Positions 16,765-26,206 are shown, numbered from the stretch's first letter. The stretch: 64,000 nt of DNA from JBBAGC01 sp964491265 (GCA_964491265.1 CAZBFP010000002.1:1-64000), one strand, 5' to 3'. The notes: generated from the sequence alone by a model not told the origin. Program-made: numbers and translations.

Positions 16765-18282
16765 TTAAACTATAAAAAGCGCCTTTGATGAAAAATCGGG
16801 ATCACTTGTAACATTCATTGCAAGTTTTCTAAGTCCTGCCGCATCCCCCGGTGTGGGCATGTGGGTAAGATGAATTTCACAGCCGGAAAGGTCTTTCAGC
16901 TTCTGTATGGCAGCTTCAGCACCCGGATTTGTTGTTCCGCTTATTGCAAGTGCGATTAAGGTTTCTTCAAGATCAAGACTCACAGGGGCGCTCTGTATTA
17001 TTTCTTTTTTGAAAGTCATGAGTGAGTTGAGAATATATGAAGGGAGCAGGTCTATCTGCGGGGGTATACCTGCAAGTTTTTTTATTGAATTAAGCACTAC
17101 GCTTGAGGCTGCATGCATGAGAGGTGAGTTATATCCGCTGACTAATTGCCCGTCAGGGAGTTCTATTGCAGCGCCGCTGTATATACCTTTGTTCCCCTTA
17201 TTTTTCTCTTTTGCAGTGAGCGAAGCTTCTCTTGCCCGACTTACAACATCCCGGTCTTCAGGTTTAAGCCCCATATCCTTCATTAAAAGTTCTACCCTCT
17301 GGACTGTTTCCCTGTCACAGAGACCCACAGCATATTCACAAGAGTAGCGGAAGTATCGTCTTATGAGTTCCTGGCTGGATGCTTCACGAACAGCAGTATC
17401 ATCGGTTATTGCAAAACCTGCCCTGTTTACACCCATGTCTGTTGGCGACTTGTAGTATGATGGTTCACCGGTAATTTTCTCAAGTATTCTCTGAAGAAGG
17501 GGGAAAGCTTCCATATCCCTGTTATAGTTTACAGTTTTTTCATTATATGCTTCCAGATGGAAGTGATCCAGCATGTTTACATCGCGAAGCTCGGCTGTGG
17601 CTGCTTCGTAGGATATATTTACCGGATGCTTTAAAGGGAGATTCCAGATAGGGAATGTTTCAAATTTCGCATAGGTTGCATTGATGCCCCGCTTATGTTC
17701 ATGATAAAGCTGGGACAGGCATGTGGCCAGCTTCCCGCTCCCGGGTCCCGGCCCTGTTACTACGATTATGGGGCTGCTGGTTTCAATATAGGGATTAGCG
17801 CCATATCCCTCTTCGCTTACAATTGTGTCAACATCAGTGGGATATCCCTTGGTGAATTTATGTGTATAAACTTTAACACCGCGTCTTTCAAGTTTCTGCT
17901 TAAATGAGTATGCACCGGGCTGGTCTTCGAATCTTGTAATAACAACTGAGTTTACATTTATGCCCCATTCGGTAAAATCATCAATACTCTTCATGGTGTC
18001 TGTATCGTAGGTAATGCCGAAATCGGCCCGTATCTTTTTTCTCTCAATATCCATGGCGCAGATGCACATTATTACTTCAACAGATTCCTTAAGGCCTGCC
18101 AGGAGTTTCATTTTTACGTTAGTGTCAAATCCGGGGAGCACTCTTGCCGCATGATAATCAAAAAGAATCTTCCCTCCGAATTCCAGATAGAGTTTTTTGG
18201 AGGAATTCCCCTCAATGCGGCTGAGTATTGCCGCGCTCTGCTCTTTTAGGTAAAGTTCGTTATCGAATCCTTTTGCTTTCAT
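16765..18282 (-). CDS. DUF1846 / UPF0371 family protein
   Basis: 505 residues starting MKAKGFDNELYLKEQSAAIL, typical of the UPF0371 (DUF1846) family, whose members are about 500 residues long. A P-loop-like segment VVTGPGPGSGKLATCLSQLY lies near 174-193, suggesting nucleotide binding. Cytoplasmic, no membrane segments. The biochemical role of the family is not known to me. It may follow purC on the same strand, but a 180-bp gap with a family B repeat separates them. Confidence 0.85.
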   Translation of the reverse strand: MKAKGFDNELYLKEQSAAILSRIEGNSSKKLYLEFGGKILFDYHAARVLPGFDTNVKMKLLAGLKESVEVIMCICAMDIERKKIRADFGITYDTDTMKSIDDFTEWGINVNSVVITRFEDQPGAYSFKQKLERRGVKVYTHKFTKGYPTDVDTIVSEEGYGANPYIETSSPIIVVTGPGPGSGKLATCLSQLYHEHKRGINATYAKFETFPIWNLPLKHPVNISYEAATAELRDVNMLDHFHLEAYNEKTVNYNRDMEAFPLLQRILEKITGEPSYYKSPTDMGVNRAGFAITDDTAVREASSQELIRRYFRYSCEYAVGLCDRETVQRVELLMKDMGLKPEDRDVVSRAREASLTAKEKNKGNKGIYSGAAIELPDGQLVSGYNSPLMHAASSVVLNSIKKLAGIPPQIDLLPSYILNSLMTFKKEIIQSAPVSLDLEETLIALAISGTTNPGAEAAIQKLKDLSGCEIHLTHMPTPGDAAGLRKLAMNVTSDPDFSSKALFIV

Positions 18283-18378
18283 AAAAATCCTCCCGGAGAT
18301 ATGACGGTAATTTTTCCCCCGGTAAAAAATTTGTCAAGCAGATAGAGTGTATATCCCCCCTATAAGTTCAAAGGGAGC

Positions 18379-18466
18379 GGTAGAATTCTGCAGGTGCTGT
18401 CATTCCCGCACATACTTCGGCAGACTCAGTACAAGTGCGGGAATCTCAGAACTCCTGATTCTACTA
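18379..18466. repeat. Family B repeat, short copy
   Basis: GGTAGAATTCTGCAGGTGCT, then GTCATTCCCGCAC ... GTGCGGGAATC as an inner inverted repeat, ending CCTGATTCTACTA. The outer ends are partial inverted repeats (TAGAATTCTGCAGG against TAGTAGAATCAGG). It lies immediately downstream of purC, and the purC stop codon TAG (18466-18464) is the last few bases of the element. Confidence 0.65.
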
Positions 18467-19144
18467 TGAAAGCATAATCTTTTCAAGATCCAGGGGCTGA
18501 ACATGTTTCCCGTCCATAAATGCTCTCATGTTTCCTCCGGAAATTTCATCTATCAGGGCAATAGTGCTGCCGTCGATTCTGCCGAACTCAAATTTAATAT
18601 CATATAACTCAAGGTTCTTTTTAGCAAGTTCCTCTTTAACTACAGCAGCTATTTTCTGGGTCAGAGCCTTCAGCTCTTTATATTCATCTTTAGAAAGAAT
18701 TCCCAGCATATCAAGGGCATCCTCAGTTATCGGGGGGTCCCCTCTGTCGTCATCTTTCAGGGTAATTTCCACAAAGGCGTCAAGGTGTGCTCCCTCATTG
18801 ACATAAGCACCGTAACGTTTTAAAAAACTTCCAACAGCCCTGTACCTGCATATAACTTCAAGCCCCTTTCCGAAAAGATCAGCGGGTTTTACAGTCATGG
18901 CTGCTTTATCAATATCAGCAGATATATAGTGTGTGGGAATCCCCTTATCTTTTAATTTCTCAAAGAAAAATTGAGTAAGCTTAAGGCCTGCTCTGCCGGC
19001 ACCTTCAATTGTTAGTCCCACACTGTTTGATCCCGGGTCAAAGACTCCATTTTCACCTGTCATATCATCTTTAAACTGCAGCAGAAAATTTCCATCTTCA
19101 AGTTCGTAAACATCCTTTGTTTTACCGGTATAAACAAGCTTCAT
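18464..19144 (-). CDS. purC: Phosphoribosylaminoimidazole-succinocarboxamide synthase
   Basis: 226 residues, SAICAR synthetase of purine biosynthesis: joins aspartate to CAIR using ATP. Recognised by MKLVYTGKTKDVYELEDG at the start (ATP-binding KTKDVY), CRYRAVGSFLKRYG in the middle and LIDEISGGNMR near the end. Slightly shorter than the usual 235-240; the C terminus (DLEKIMLS, then TAG) ends exactly where a family B repeat begins, so a few residues may have been lost. Single gene, no other pur genes in the window. Confidence 0.93.
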   Translation of the reverse strand: MKLVYTGKTKDVYELEDGNFLLQFKDDMTGENGVFDPGSNSVGLTIEGAGRAGLKLTQFFFEKLKDKGIPTHYISADIDKAAMTVKPADLFGKGLEVICRYRAVGSFLKRYGAYVNEGAHLDAFVEITLKDDDRGDPPITEDALDMLGILSKDEYKELKALTQKIAAVVKEELAKKNLELYDIKFEFGRIDGSTIALIDEISGGNMRAFMDGKHVQPLDLEKIMLS

Positions 19145-19177
19145 TTAGCGGTTCTCCTCAATTTTTATTATTTTGAA

Positions 19178-19297
19178 TCAGTGTTAATTCTTTAATTTAT
19201 ATTAAAATAAAATGATCTGATATCCCCGCCGCCGAAGGCGGCGGGGATATTGAACAGCATTACTGCACTAAAAGATATCTTCAGGAATAATTACTGA
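19178..19297 (+). repeat. Family A repeat, best-preserved copy
   Basis: 120 bp. Left end TCAGTGTTAATTCTTTAA and right end TTCAGGAATAATTACTGA are imperfect inverted repeats of each other. The centre is a perfect 14-bp stem (19220-19233 with 19237-19250) around GAA. Arms are AT-rich (TTAAAATAAAATG; AACAGCATTACTGCACTAAA). It lies in the 380-bp gap between the divergent purC and glutamine synthetase genes. The rest of the gap (19298-19524) is AT-rich and likely holds the glnA promoter. Confidence 0.85.
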
Positions 19298-19524
19298 TTT
19301 TGGACACTTTTTTTTTTAAATATATTAAGATCAAGCTAAAACATGAAAAGCATTTGTTTCATTTATGTTAAATTTTGTCAACAACCTGCTTCCGGTCGGG
19401 GGAGGATAAGAATAGTGCGGTTTTTTATTTGACGGATGAAGAATAGGGATAATAGTGTTACATATATGTAAAACCTTTCATTAAAATTTAATAAAACATC
19501 TTTTTAACAAATTTGGAGACTAAT

Positions 19525-21042
19525 ATGACCACTCTTGAAGCCCTTGATGTTGCTTTCAGCCCTAATCCTCTTGTGCAGTTTCTTCATAAACCGGCAAAAG
19601 ATTTTACAAAAGCTGACTTGATGAAATATATCGCTGCAAAGGGGATTAAAATGATCAATTTCCGCTACATCGGCGGAGATGGAAAACTTAAGACCCTTAA
19701 CTTCGTTATTACAGGGAGGGAACAGCTGGACAGTCTCCTTTCATGCGGTGAAAGGGTGGATGGTTCCAGTCTTTTCTCGTATATTGACGCAAATTCCAGT
19801 GATCTTTATGTTGTACCCAGGTATAAAACAGCTTTCTTAAATCCTTTTGCAGCTATTCCCACTCTCGATATTCTCTGCGCCTACTTTGACAAGGACGGGA
19901 ACCCCCTTGCAAGCGCTCCTGAAAATGTAATGATGAAGGCGCATAAAAACCTTCAGGAGAGCACAGGTTACAGCCTTGATGTTATGGGTGAGCTTGAGTA
20001 TTATGTTATATCGCAGAAACAGGAATTTTATCCTGCAGTAGACCAGAAAGGCTACCATGAATCTGAGCCGTTTGCAAAATTCGAACAGATCAGGAAGGAG
20101 TGTATGGAGGCAATTGCCCGGTCAGGGGGGTTGATAAAATATGCTCATTCAGAGGTGGGGAATTTTACTACAGATGATGATTATTATTACGAACAGAATG
20201 AAATCGAATTTAATCCCACAGATATAGAGGATGCAGCAGATCAGCTTACTATTGCAAAGTGGATTATAAGGATGGTGGGGAATAAGCATGGAGTTAATAT
20301 AAGTTTTGCCCCTAAAATTACAGTAGGTAAAGCCGGAAGCGGACTCCATATACATATGAAGCTCCATAAAGATGGGAAAACAGCGACAATTGAAAATGGC
20401 CGGCTTAGCGATGCTGCAAAAAAAGCTATTGCAGGGATTCTCGATATTACTCCCGCTCTCACAGCTTTCGGCAACACAAACCCCACATCCTATCTGCGGC
20501 TTGTTCCTCATCAGGAAGCTCCCACAAATATCTGCTGGGGGGATAGAAACCGGTCAGTACTCATAAGGGTCCCTCTCGGCTGGATAGGTGTAAGCGATAT
20601 GATTAAAAAGGCCAATCCCGCCTATGATGATGAGCTGAGAGATTTTTCAGACAGACAGACCTTTGAGTTCAGGTGCCCTGACGGTTCCGCTAATATTCAT
20701 CTTCTTCTGGCCGGACTTGTAATTGGTGTTAACCATGGACTGGAGATGGAGAATGCTCTGGAGATGGCAGAGAAGCTTTATGTTAATGTTAATATTTTTC
20801 ATGAAGAGCATAAAGATAAACTGGCTCAGCTTGATGCTCTTCCCCTCTCCTGCTATGAATCGGGAGAGTGCCTTCTTAAACTCAGAAGCCATTTTGAAAA
20901 GAATGAGATCTTCTCTCCAAAGCATATTGACGGTATTGTGAAATCTCTAATGGCATATGAGGATAAAGGCTTAAGCGAAAAGCTTTACGGTAAAAATCAT
21001 GAAATAAAAAAGCTGGTAGATAAATACCTGCACCAGATGTAG
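19525..21042 (+). CDS. glnA: Glutamine synthetase (GSI-like family)
   Basis: 505 residues from ATG 19525, which has TTGGAGA 8 nt upstream; a TTG at 19513 lies inside that site and is not a likely start. Glutamine synthetase motifs: the N-terminal beta-grasp domain (MINFRYIGGDGKLKTLNF), the metal site GELEYYV, the ATP-site region AGSGLHIHMKLHKDGK and the Arg-rich NICWGDRNRSVLIRVP. It makes glutamine from glutamate and ammonia. The adenylylation-loop Tyr signature of enterobacterial GSI is not seen. The sequence diverges from classic GlnA, so a related gamma-glutamyl ligase is possible. Confidence 0.85.
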   Translation: MTTLEALDVAFSPNPLVQFLHKPAKDFTKADLMKYIAAKGIKMINFRYIGGDGKLKTLNFVITGREQLDSLLSCGERVDGSSLFSYIDANSSDLYVVPRYKTAFLNPFAAIPTLDILCAYFDKDGNPLASAPENVMMKAHKNLQESTGYSLDVMGELEYYVISQKQEFYPAVDQKGYHESEPFAKFEQIRKECMEAIARSGGLIKYAHSEVGNFTTDDDYYYEQNEIEFNPTDIEDAADQLTIAKWIIRMVGNKHGVNISFAPKITVGKAGSGLHIHMKLHKDGKTATIENGRLSDAAKKAIAGILDITPALTAFGNTNPTSYLRLVPHQEAPTNICWGDRNRSVLIRVPLGWIGVSDMIKKANPAYDDELRDFSDRQTFEFRCPDGSANIHLLLAGLVIGVNHGLEMENALEMAEKLYVNVNIFHEEHKDKLAQLDALPLSCYESGECLLKLRSHFEKNEIFSPKHIDGIVKSLMAYEDKGLSEKLYGKNHEIKKLVDKYLHQM

Positions 21043-21057
21043 GAATAGTTATATAAC

Positions 21058-21081
21058 TGTCCCGGCTTTAAGGCCGGGACA
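21058..21081 (+). terminator. Hairpin after glutamine synthetase
   Basis: TGTCCCGGC pairs with GCCGGGACA across a 6-nt loop, 15 bp after the glnA stop. No T-run follows directly, so it is a weak intrinsic terminator or a 3'-end stabilising hairpin. Confidence 0.6.
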
Positions 21082-21161
21082 GGACAATTCCCTTTAAAAT
21101 AAATTTATTCCAGATTCATCTTCTTATTGATCTAATAATAGCCTTGTGAATAAATATCCCC

Positions 21162-21872
21162 ATGCTGAAAGTATCCGGAATATGTAAAAGCTTTACTCCA
21201 AAGAGAAGGATGGTTCTTGACCATGTCTCTTTTGTTTTGAACAGGGGGGAAGCTGCAGCCCTTGTGGGGGAGAACGGGGCAGGGAAGACTACCCTCATAA
21301 GAATTTTATCGCAGATATTTAAGCCGGACTATGGGTTCTTCACCCTTGACGGGGTAAGATCAGATATCTCCTCCAGTGATATAAAAAATAAAACCGGTAT
21401 TCTTTTTTCAGGGGATGGCGGGTTATATGATCGTTTAAGTGCTGAGGAGAATATTAAATATTATGCGGAACTTAACAGCATCAGCAAAAGTTCCTATAAT
21501 AGAATGCTTGAAATCCTGGTTCAGGAGCTGTCATTATCTGAATTTCTACATGACAGGGTTTCCACATTTTCCAGAGGGATGAAACAGAGAACAGCTATTG
21601 CCAGAACGCTTATTACTGATCCCGACTTTATTATTCTTGATGAGCCTTCAACCGGCCTTGATGTTATTGCTGCAGAATCTGTAAAAAAAATTATTTATAG
21701 ACTGAAGCAGAACGGGAAGACCCTTCTTTTCTCGAGCCATAGCACCGATGAAATTTTTTCATGTGCAGACAGAATTATTATAATACATAATGGTAAAATA
21801 AACTGCGATATGCAGAGAGAGTCATATGAGGCTTTATATGGCAGAGATCTTACCTGTTTTATAAAAGAGTAG
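21162..21872 (+). CDS. ABC transporter ATP-binding protein (NatA-like)
   Basis: 236 residues: Walker A GENGAGKTT (about 38-46), signature FSRGMKQRTAIA, Walker B FIILDEPSTGLD and the switch His in LLFSSHSTDE. This is the ATPase subunit of an ABC-2 type exporter. It is one base from the permease gene downstream (TAG, A, ATG), so the two are translationally coupled. The overall pair resembles the Bacillus NatAB sodium exporter, but substrate cannot be fixed from sequence. Confidence 0.9.
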   Translation: MLKVSGICKSFTPKRRMVLDHVSFVLNRGEAAALVGENGAGKTTLIRILSQIFKPDYGFFTLDGVRSDISSSDIKNKTGILFSGDGGLYDRLSAEENIKYYAELNSISKSSYNRMLEILVQELSLSEFLHDRVSTFSRGMKQRTAIARTLITDPDFIILDEPSTGLDVIAAESVKKIIYRLKQNGKTLLFSSHSTDEIFSCADRIIIIHNGKINCDMQRESYEALYGRDLTCFIKE

Positions 21873-21873
21873 A

Positions 21874-22992
21874 ATGAAACTTCTGACTATTATCAAAAAA
21901 GAACTTATCGATCAGGTGAGGGATAAACGGACAATAATTGCAGCAATACTTATGCCTGCAATTATTGTTCCTCTCCTTCTTCTTGTTATACCTCAGGATG
22001 GGGCAGGGGGCCCGGATGCTATAGCAATGAGAATTATTATTCAGAATAATGACAATCAGTTAAAAAGTCTTATTCTTGCATCTTATGCTGATTCAGATTT
22101 TTTAAAAGAGGGAACAATCGGGTCTGTTTTAAATGGTGAGGCGGACCTTTATATAGAGTATACAAAAGCTGAAGACCGCTTCACATCCTTTACATTCCAT
22201 TATGATTCTGCCAGAACAAACTCAGTTATTTCTTTTGTCCATATACATGATCTATTTGATTCTGCATTCAGCAGGCTTGCTCCAGGATATGGAGGGGCTG
22301 AACTGAGGGGATCATCAGTACGAAGCGAAATAGAGAGCAGGACCCTGCATACCCTGGCCCTTATGCTGCCGGTTTTTCTTATGGTCTTTGCTGCATCTTC
22401 AACCATATCTTCGGTTATAGATATGACTGCCGGTGAAAAGGAGCGTTTAACCATTGAGATACTTTTAAGCTGCAGCGTCACTCCCATGTTATTAATCGCA
22501 GGGAAAATAATAGCAGCATCAATTATAGGATTTTTTTCAATAATTTCACTAATCACAGGCCTTTCATTTTTTTCCCAATTAAGTCCGGTAATTACAGGGG
22601 GGATCCCCCTTGTGGGATTTGCCGGATTTAAGTGTCTTTTTCTGATTACACTGATGGCCAGTTTCAATGTAGTTTTTTTTGCTGCAGCAGGGATGGTAAT
22701 AGGGCTATATGCAAAATCGGTAAAGGAGGGTGGGATTCTCTCCCTTCCGGTTATAATTGCCGGTTCAGCACTATCCAGCGGTTTTATAGGGGGTGATCCC
22801 TTCAGCGGGGAATGGATTTTTTTTCTCATACCTGTTCTGAATTTTTCATCCCTAATTCGCTCAGCAATTTTTGATCACTACGACCTGCTTCATACGCTTA
22901 TTGCTTTTTCCGTAAATACGGGCTGGATACTATTCTTTGCGGCTGCAGGGGGGTATTTTATAAAAAAGGGGAATGTAATTTTTAGAAGTTGA
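21874..22992 (+). CDS. ABC-2 type permease (NatB-like)
   Basis: 372 residues. An N-terminal helix (about 18-40) after the motif KKELIDQVRDKRTIIAAILM, a long extracytoplasmic segment (about 45-155), then five or six helices in the C-terminal half, with TAGEKERLTIEILLSCSVTP between helices as in the NatB/ABC-2 family. It pairs with the ATPase encoded just upstream. Likely an exporter of Na+, drugs or peptides. Confidence 0.87.
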   Translation: MKLLTIIKKELIDQVRDKRTIIAAILMPAIIVPLLLLVIPQDGAGGPDAIAMRIIIQNNDNQLKSLILASYADSDFLKEGTIGSVLNGEADLYIEYTKAEDRFTSFTFHYDSARTNSVISFVHIHDLFDSAFSRLAPGYGGAELRGSSVRSEIESRTLHTLALMLPVFLMVFAASSTISSVIDMTAGEKERLTIEILLSCSVTPMLLIAGKIIAASIIGFFSIISLITGLSFFSQLSPVITGGIPLVGFAGFKCLFLITLMASFNVVFFAAAGMVIGLYAKSVKEGGILSLPVIIAGSALSSGFIGGDPFSGEWIFFLIPVLNFSSLIRSAIFDHYDLLHTLIAFSVNTGWILFFAAAGGYFIKKGNVIFRS

Positions 22993-23105
22993 CACCGTTT
23001 CTTTCTTTGTGTATTATAAGATTATCAGGATTGTTGTTTAAGCAGTGAAATTCCCCTTTACAGGGGGGGTAAACTCTGATGCATTAAAGTAATAAGGGGG
23101 AATCT

Positions 23106-23168
23106 ATGGGAATTATCGGTCTGCTTGTTGTTATAATTCTGGTAATAGTTATTTTAAGGCTGGTCTGA
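23106..23168 (+). CDS. 20-residue single-helix membrane peptide
   Basis: The reading frame encodes MGIIGLLVVIILVIVILRLV, one hydrophobic helix with an Arg near the end. A strong ribosome binding site AAGGGGG ends 5 bp before ATG 23106. A hairpin (23158-23164 with 23173-23179) overlaps the last codons. It resembles other tiny stress-related membrane peptides in design only; no family assignment is claimed. It is transcribed away from the ABC genes, 113 bp after them, and converges with the ferritin-like gene. Confidence 0.55.
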   Translation: MGIIGLLVVIILVIVILRLV

Positions 23169-23230
23169 TTTTACCAGCCCGGTTTAATATTTACGGTTTG
23201 CTTAGCAGCTCATATCGTGATAAAGTTTTG

Positions 23231-23704
23231 CTATTTCAACGCAATCAGGTGTGAGCTTAAAAGAATAATATGTTTTTTCTCTTCTTCAATGATTTCATCA
23301 ATCCATTTTTTCCCGAAAGATTCCGGAACAAAGCCTTTCATTCCCAGATAAAAGAGAATAGATTCCTTTTCAGCTGTGATGGCTGCTTTTAGAACCTCCC
23401 TCGGGGAGGTAAGATCAATTTCTTTATCATAGAAAACCTTTGTATCAGCCAGTGATTTAAGGTAGCCAGACTCTTCATTATATGGATCAAATGCAGTTGA
23501 GCCTTTCTCCTCTCTTTTCAGCTTTGTCCGCATTTCAGAAAAGGTTTTTTCATGGTCAATCTCCATGGCGCTGAGGGAGTTCAGGAGTTTCTGTATTTCC
23601 GGCTCCTTTATCATTGCTGCAGCGTCTTTATAAAATTTTGCGCCGTTGCGTTCGATCTCTTCCGCCATTTCAAAAATATTATCCGCGTTATAACTGAAAC
23701 TCAT
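23231..23704 (-). CDS. Rubrerythrin/ferritin-like diiron protein
   Basis: 157 residues, all-helical. Carboxylate ligands fit a four-helix diiron site: EEIERNGAKFYKDAA, MEIDHEKTF (ExxH), AEKESILFYLGM, IEEEKKHIILL (ExxH). There is no C-terminal rubredoxin domain. Probably a cytoplasmic peroxide- or oxygen-handling protein, in line with an anaerobic or microaerophilic life. Single gene. Confidence 0.82.
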   Translation of the reverse strand: MSFSYNADNIFEMAEEIERNGAKFYKDAAAMIKEPEIQKLLNSLSAMEIDHEKTFSEMRTKLKREEKGSTAFDPYNEESGYLKSLADTKVFYDKEIDLTSPREVLKAAITAEKESILFYLGMKGFVPESFGKKWIDEIIEEEKKHIILLSSHLIALK

Positions 23705-23800
23705 AATTTGCCTCGTTAATTAAGGTATCGGGTCAGCAGATATTGACTAACCTGATGTTTGATTAAAAAACTGGAGGGGCTCTGTCAATAAAATAATTTT

Positions 23801-25198
23801 TTATGTATTAGGCTGAAATTCAGGCTTGCTCACCGGAAATTTTATTCTAAAAATTGTTCCTCTCGCTGATGTATCAATGTTTACCTCAGCATGATGTTCC
23901 TTTATGATTCTGTGACTCAGTGAAAGGCCGATGCCGGTTCCTTTACCTTTAAGTTTTGTGGTGAAAAAGGGTGTCCATATTTTAGTAATAAGATCTTCTG
24001 GTATACCGCTCCCGTTATCCTCAATAATCAGGATAACCTGATTTTCCCCCATTGTGGTGGTAATCTTAATAAATCCTGAAAGATATGGTTCATCATCCTG
24101 TCTTGTGCGTATTGCATCTTTTGAGTTGAGTATGAGGTTTATGAAAAGCTGTTCAAGGGAGAGATTGTCCCCCATAATTTCAGGTATAGTATCATCAAGA
24201 ACAAATATAATATCTATGCTGTTTTTTTTCATCTGGATATTTATAAGTTCAATAGCATTAAGAATGCATGTGTTTATATCAACAGGGTGAAGGGTAAATC
24301 CGCGTTTTCTTGAGAATGTGCGTATATGGTCAATTATCGATGAGGACCGGTCAACCAGTGATGTTATTTTCTCCAGGTCTGATGATGCCTGTCTCCCTTC
24401 AAGCTCATTGCAGTTTATGTCATCAATCATATTCTGGGCTATGCATTTAATCCCGGTAAGGGGCTGTGCCAGTTCATGCGCAATACCTGTGGTGACTTCA
24501 GCAAGGCTGGCATGCCGGGCAACCTGGAGAAGCTCAATATCTTTCTGGGCAATGATTCTTTTCAGCTGTTCACTGCTCTGGCGGAGCCTGTTAATTTTTA
24601 AATTAAGATTTTTATTAAGGATGTTCATGCTTGAAAAGCGGCTGCTGAAATTTATAATTTTTCTGCTGTAGCCGGAAATAATTATAAAGTAATATAGGAT
24701 GAATGAGAGAATAAAGAAAATAATGAGGCTGGTGCTGCTGATTTCATTTAAAAGAAATAATATTATGAAAAGTGTGTTTAACAGGATCGGGAGAAGGTAT
24801 ATTTTTTCAAAAATTTGCTTCCTCAGGGCAATAGCAATATATAAGTATGCAGCAAGGTGAAAGCCGCAGATAATCATAATCCGGTAATCAGTGAAGAGAA
24901 GAAAAAAAGCAAGAAAGGGAGTGATAAGAAAATTCATGCCTCTGAGGAGTGGTATTTTTTCTGAAAAAGAATAATCAAGAAGGAGAATAGTGATTGTGTG
25001 AGGTATAAGGAAAAGACCCAGATATGTAATATTTTCTGCCTGAAAAAGGTTAATCCCCAGTTCGTTAAAATAAGCAGGGGCGGCAATTAAAACAACAGGG
25101 AGGAGGTTGAGCATGAGTATACGCGCCTTGCTGATTTTTATAAAGAGCAGCAGGTGAATAGATATGAAACAGAGAATTATAAAAATCAGAAAAAACAA
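23801..25198 (-). CDS. Membrane sensor histidine kinase
   Basis: 465 residues. The first about 180 hold six or seven hydrophobic helices with very short loops, a membrane-embedded sensor. Then a coiled coil (LNLKINRLRQSSEQLKRII), H box GIAHELAQPLTGIKC, N box LILNSKDAI, G boxes EDNGSGIPE and GKGTGIGLSLSH. No adjacent response regulator. Ligand or stimulus unknown. The upstream family A repeat (25231-25350) lies in its promoter region. Confidence 0.9.
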   Translation of the reverse strand: MFFLIFIILCFISIHLLLFIKISKARILMLNLLPVVLIAAPAYFNELGINLFQAENITYLGLFLIPHTITILLLDYSFSEKIPLLRGMNFLITPFLAFFLLFTDYRIMIICGFHLAAYLYIAIALRKQIFEKIYLLPILLNTLFIILFLLNEISSTSLIIFFILSFILYYFIIISGYSRKIINFSSRFSSMNILNKNLNLKINRLRQSSEQLKRIIAQKDIELLQVARHASLAEVTTGIAHELAQPLTGIKCIAQNMIDDINCNELEGRQASSDLEKITSLVDRSSSIIDHIRTFSRKRGFTLHPVDINTCILNAIELINIQMKKNSIDIIFVLDDTIPEIMGDNLSLEQLFINLILNSKDAIRTRQDDEPYLSGFIKITTTMGENQVILIIEDNGSGIPEDLITKIWTPFFTTKLKGKGTGIGLSLSHRIIKEHHAEVNIDTSARGTIFRIKFPVSKPEFQPNT

Positions 25199-25230
25199 AT
25201 TATATTTGTCCGTATATTATATTCCGGTAT

Positions 25231-25350
25231 GAGTCCGGTTTAAAGAATCGTTATTTGAAATAAAATGTGTTAATATCCCCGCCGCCGAAGACGGTGAAGA
25301 TATTAAAAACAGCATTATTGCAGTAAAAATATCTTCAGGAATCATTACTG
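25231..25350 (+). repeat. Family A repeat with mutated hairpin
   Basis: AAATAAAATGTGTTAATATC, then a GC hairpin with several mismatches (CCCGCCGCCGAAGACGGTG), then AACAGCATTATTGCAGTAAA and right end TTCAGGAATCATTACTG. The left border is estimated from the length of other copies. The right end overlaps the stop codon of the exported protein gene at 25345. Confidence 0.75.
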
Positions 25351-26193
25351 TTTTAAAATAACAGTTTTCCGGTCAAAAATACATATTCTGCCGGAAACAG
25401 AAAAAAATATCGTTATCCTGATAAGCGCAGCATCACCCGGATTCCGGAACTTAAATGAGCCTTCATTTATCCCCTCTTTTATTGAAATATGCCTGGACCC
25501 GGTTGTTCTTTGTCTGTGATAATCCCCCGGTATATCTGGAATATTTTCATTTGTTGTGCCTCTGTATATCCTGGCATTATCAATTGATGTATTTATTGAA
25601 CCGGGATTTTCTGTATCAGAAATAATTTCTATGAGAACCTGTGCATTGGGGAGTTTTGCAAATGAAATATCACCATCCTCCGGCGCAAGGCCGATTTTTA
25701 CTCCCCCTGAAGATCTGTCATAAGAATGAAGTGTAAAGGGGCGCCCCGATTCACCGGTCCGGTTCAGACTTAATTCAGCTCTTGTTGTTAAGGGGGTAAA
25801 AATTTCTCTATTCCCCGCTTTACTGTAAAGGGGATTAAGTTTTTCACCATTGAGTAAAACATCTCCCCCCCTGGAAGAGATAGTGTAAATATCCTCCAGG
25901 CTCCTGTTTCTGTTAAGATCCACATTTAATCTGGAAAAGAGGAAGTCCCTCTCCCTGATTACGGAATTTTCTATTGTCCCTTCAATAATCTGTGACTCTT
26001 CAGGTATATATACTGAATAATCGCTGAAAATTTCCGGGGGAGGACCTTTGTATGTGACTGTATATTCCAGAGTATAATCAGAATCAGATATTTTGTTGAG
26101 TCTTGTAATTTTAAGTGAAACATCGGGGACTGACCCCTGTGAAAAAAGGGGGAGGCTTATGCAGATAATGAAAAAGGTGATTATTTTATTCAT
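25345..26193 (-). CDS. Exported protein of unknown function
   Basis: 282 residues from ATG 26193 (MNKIITFFIICISLPLFSQG, a Sec signal peptide). An earlier start at 26232 would put 13 residues before the signal and overlap the nitroreductase gene, so I reject it. The mature part is probably beta-rich (YTLEYTVTYKGPPPEIFSDY; ALIRITIFFSVSGRICIFDR). No family recognised. The final codons CAG TAA lie within the family A terminal repeat. It follows the nitroreductase gene closely on the same strand. Confidence 0.65.
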   Translation of the reverse strand: MNKIITFFIICISLPLFSQGSVPDVSLKITRLNKISDSDYTLEYTVTYKGPPPEIFSDYSVYIPEESQIIEGTIENSVIRERDFLFSRLNVDLNRNRSLEDIYTISSRGGDVLLNGEKLNPLYSKAGNREIFTPLTTRAELSLNRTGESGRPFTLHSYDRSSGGVKIGLAPEDGDISFAKLPNAQVLIEIISDTENPGSINTSIDNARIYRGTTNENIPDIPGDYHRQRTTGSRHISIKEGINEGSFKFRNPGDAALIRITIFFSVSGRICIFDRKTVILKQ

Positions 26194-26206
26194 TAAATTA
26201 TCGCCG

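Noticed and set aside
19513..19524. TTG start for glutamine synthetase
   Set aside because: The TTG is part of the likely ribosome binding site TTGGAGA for the ATG at 19525.
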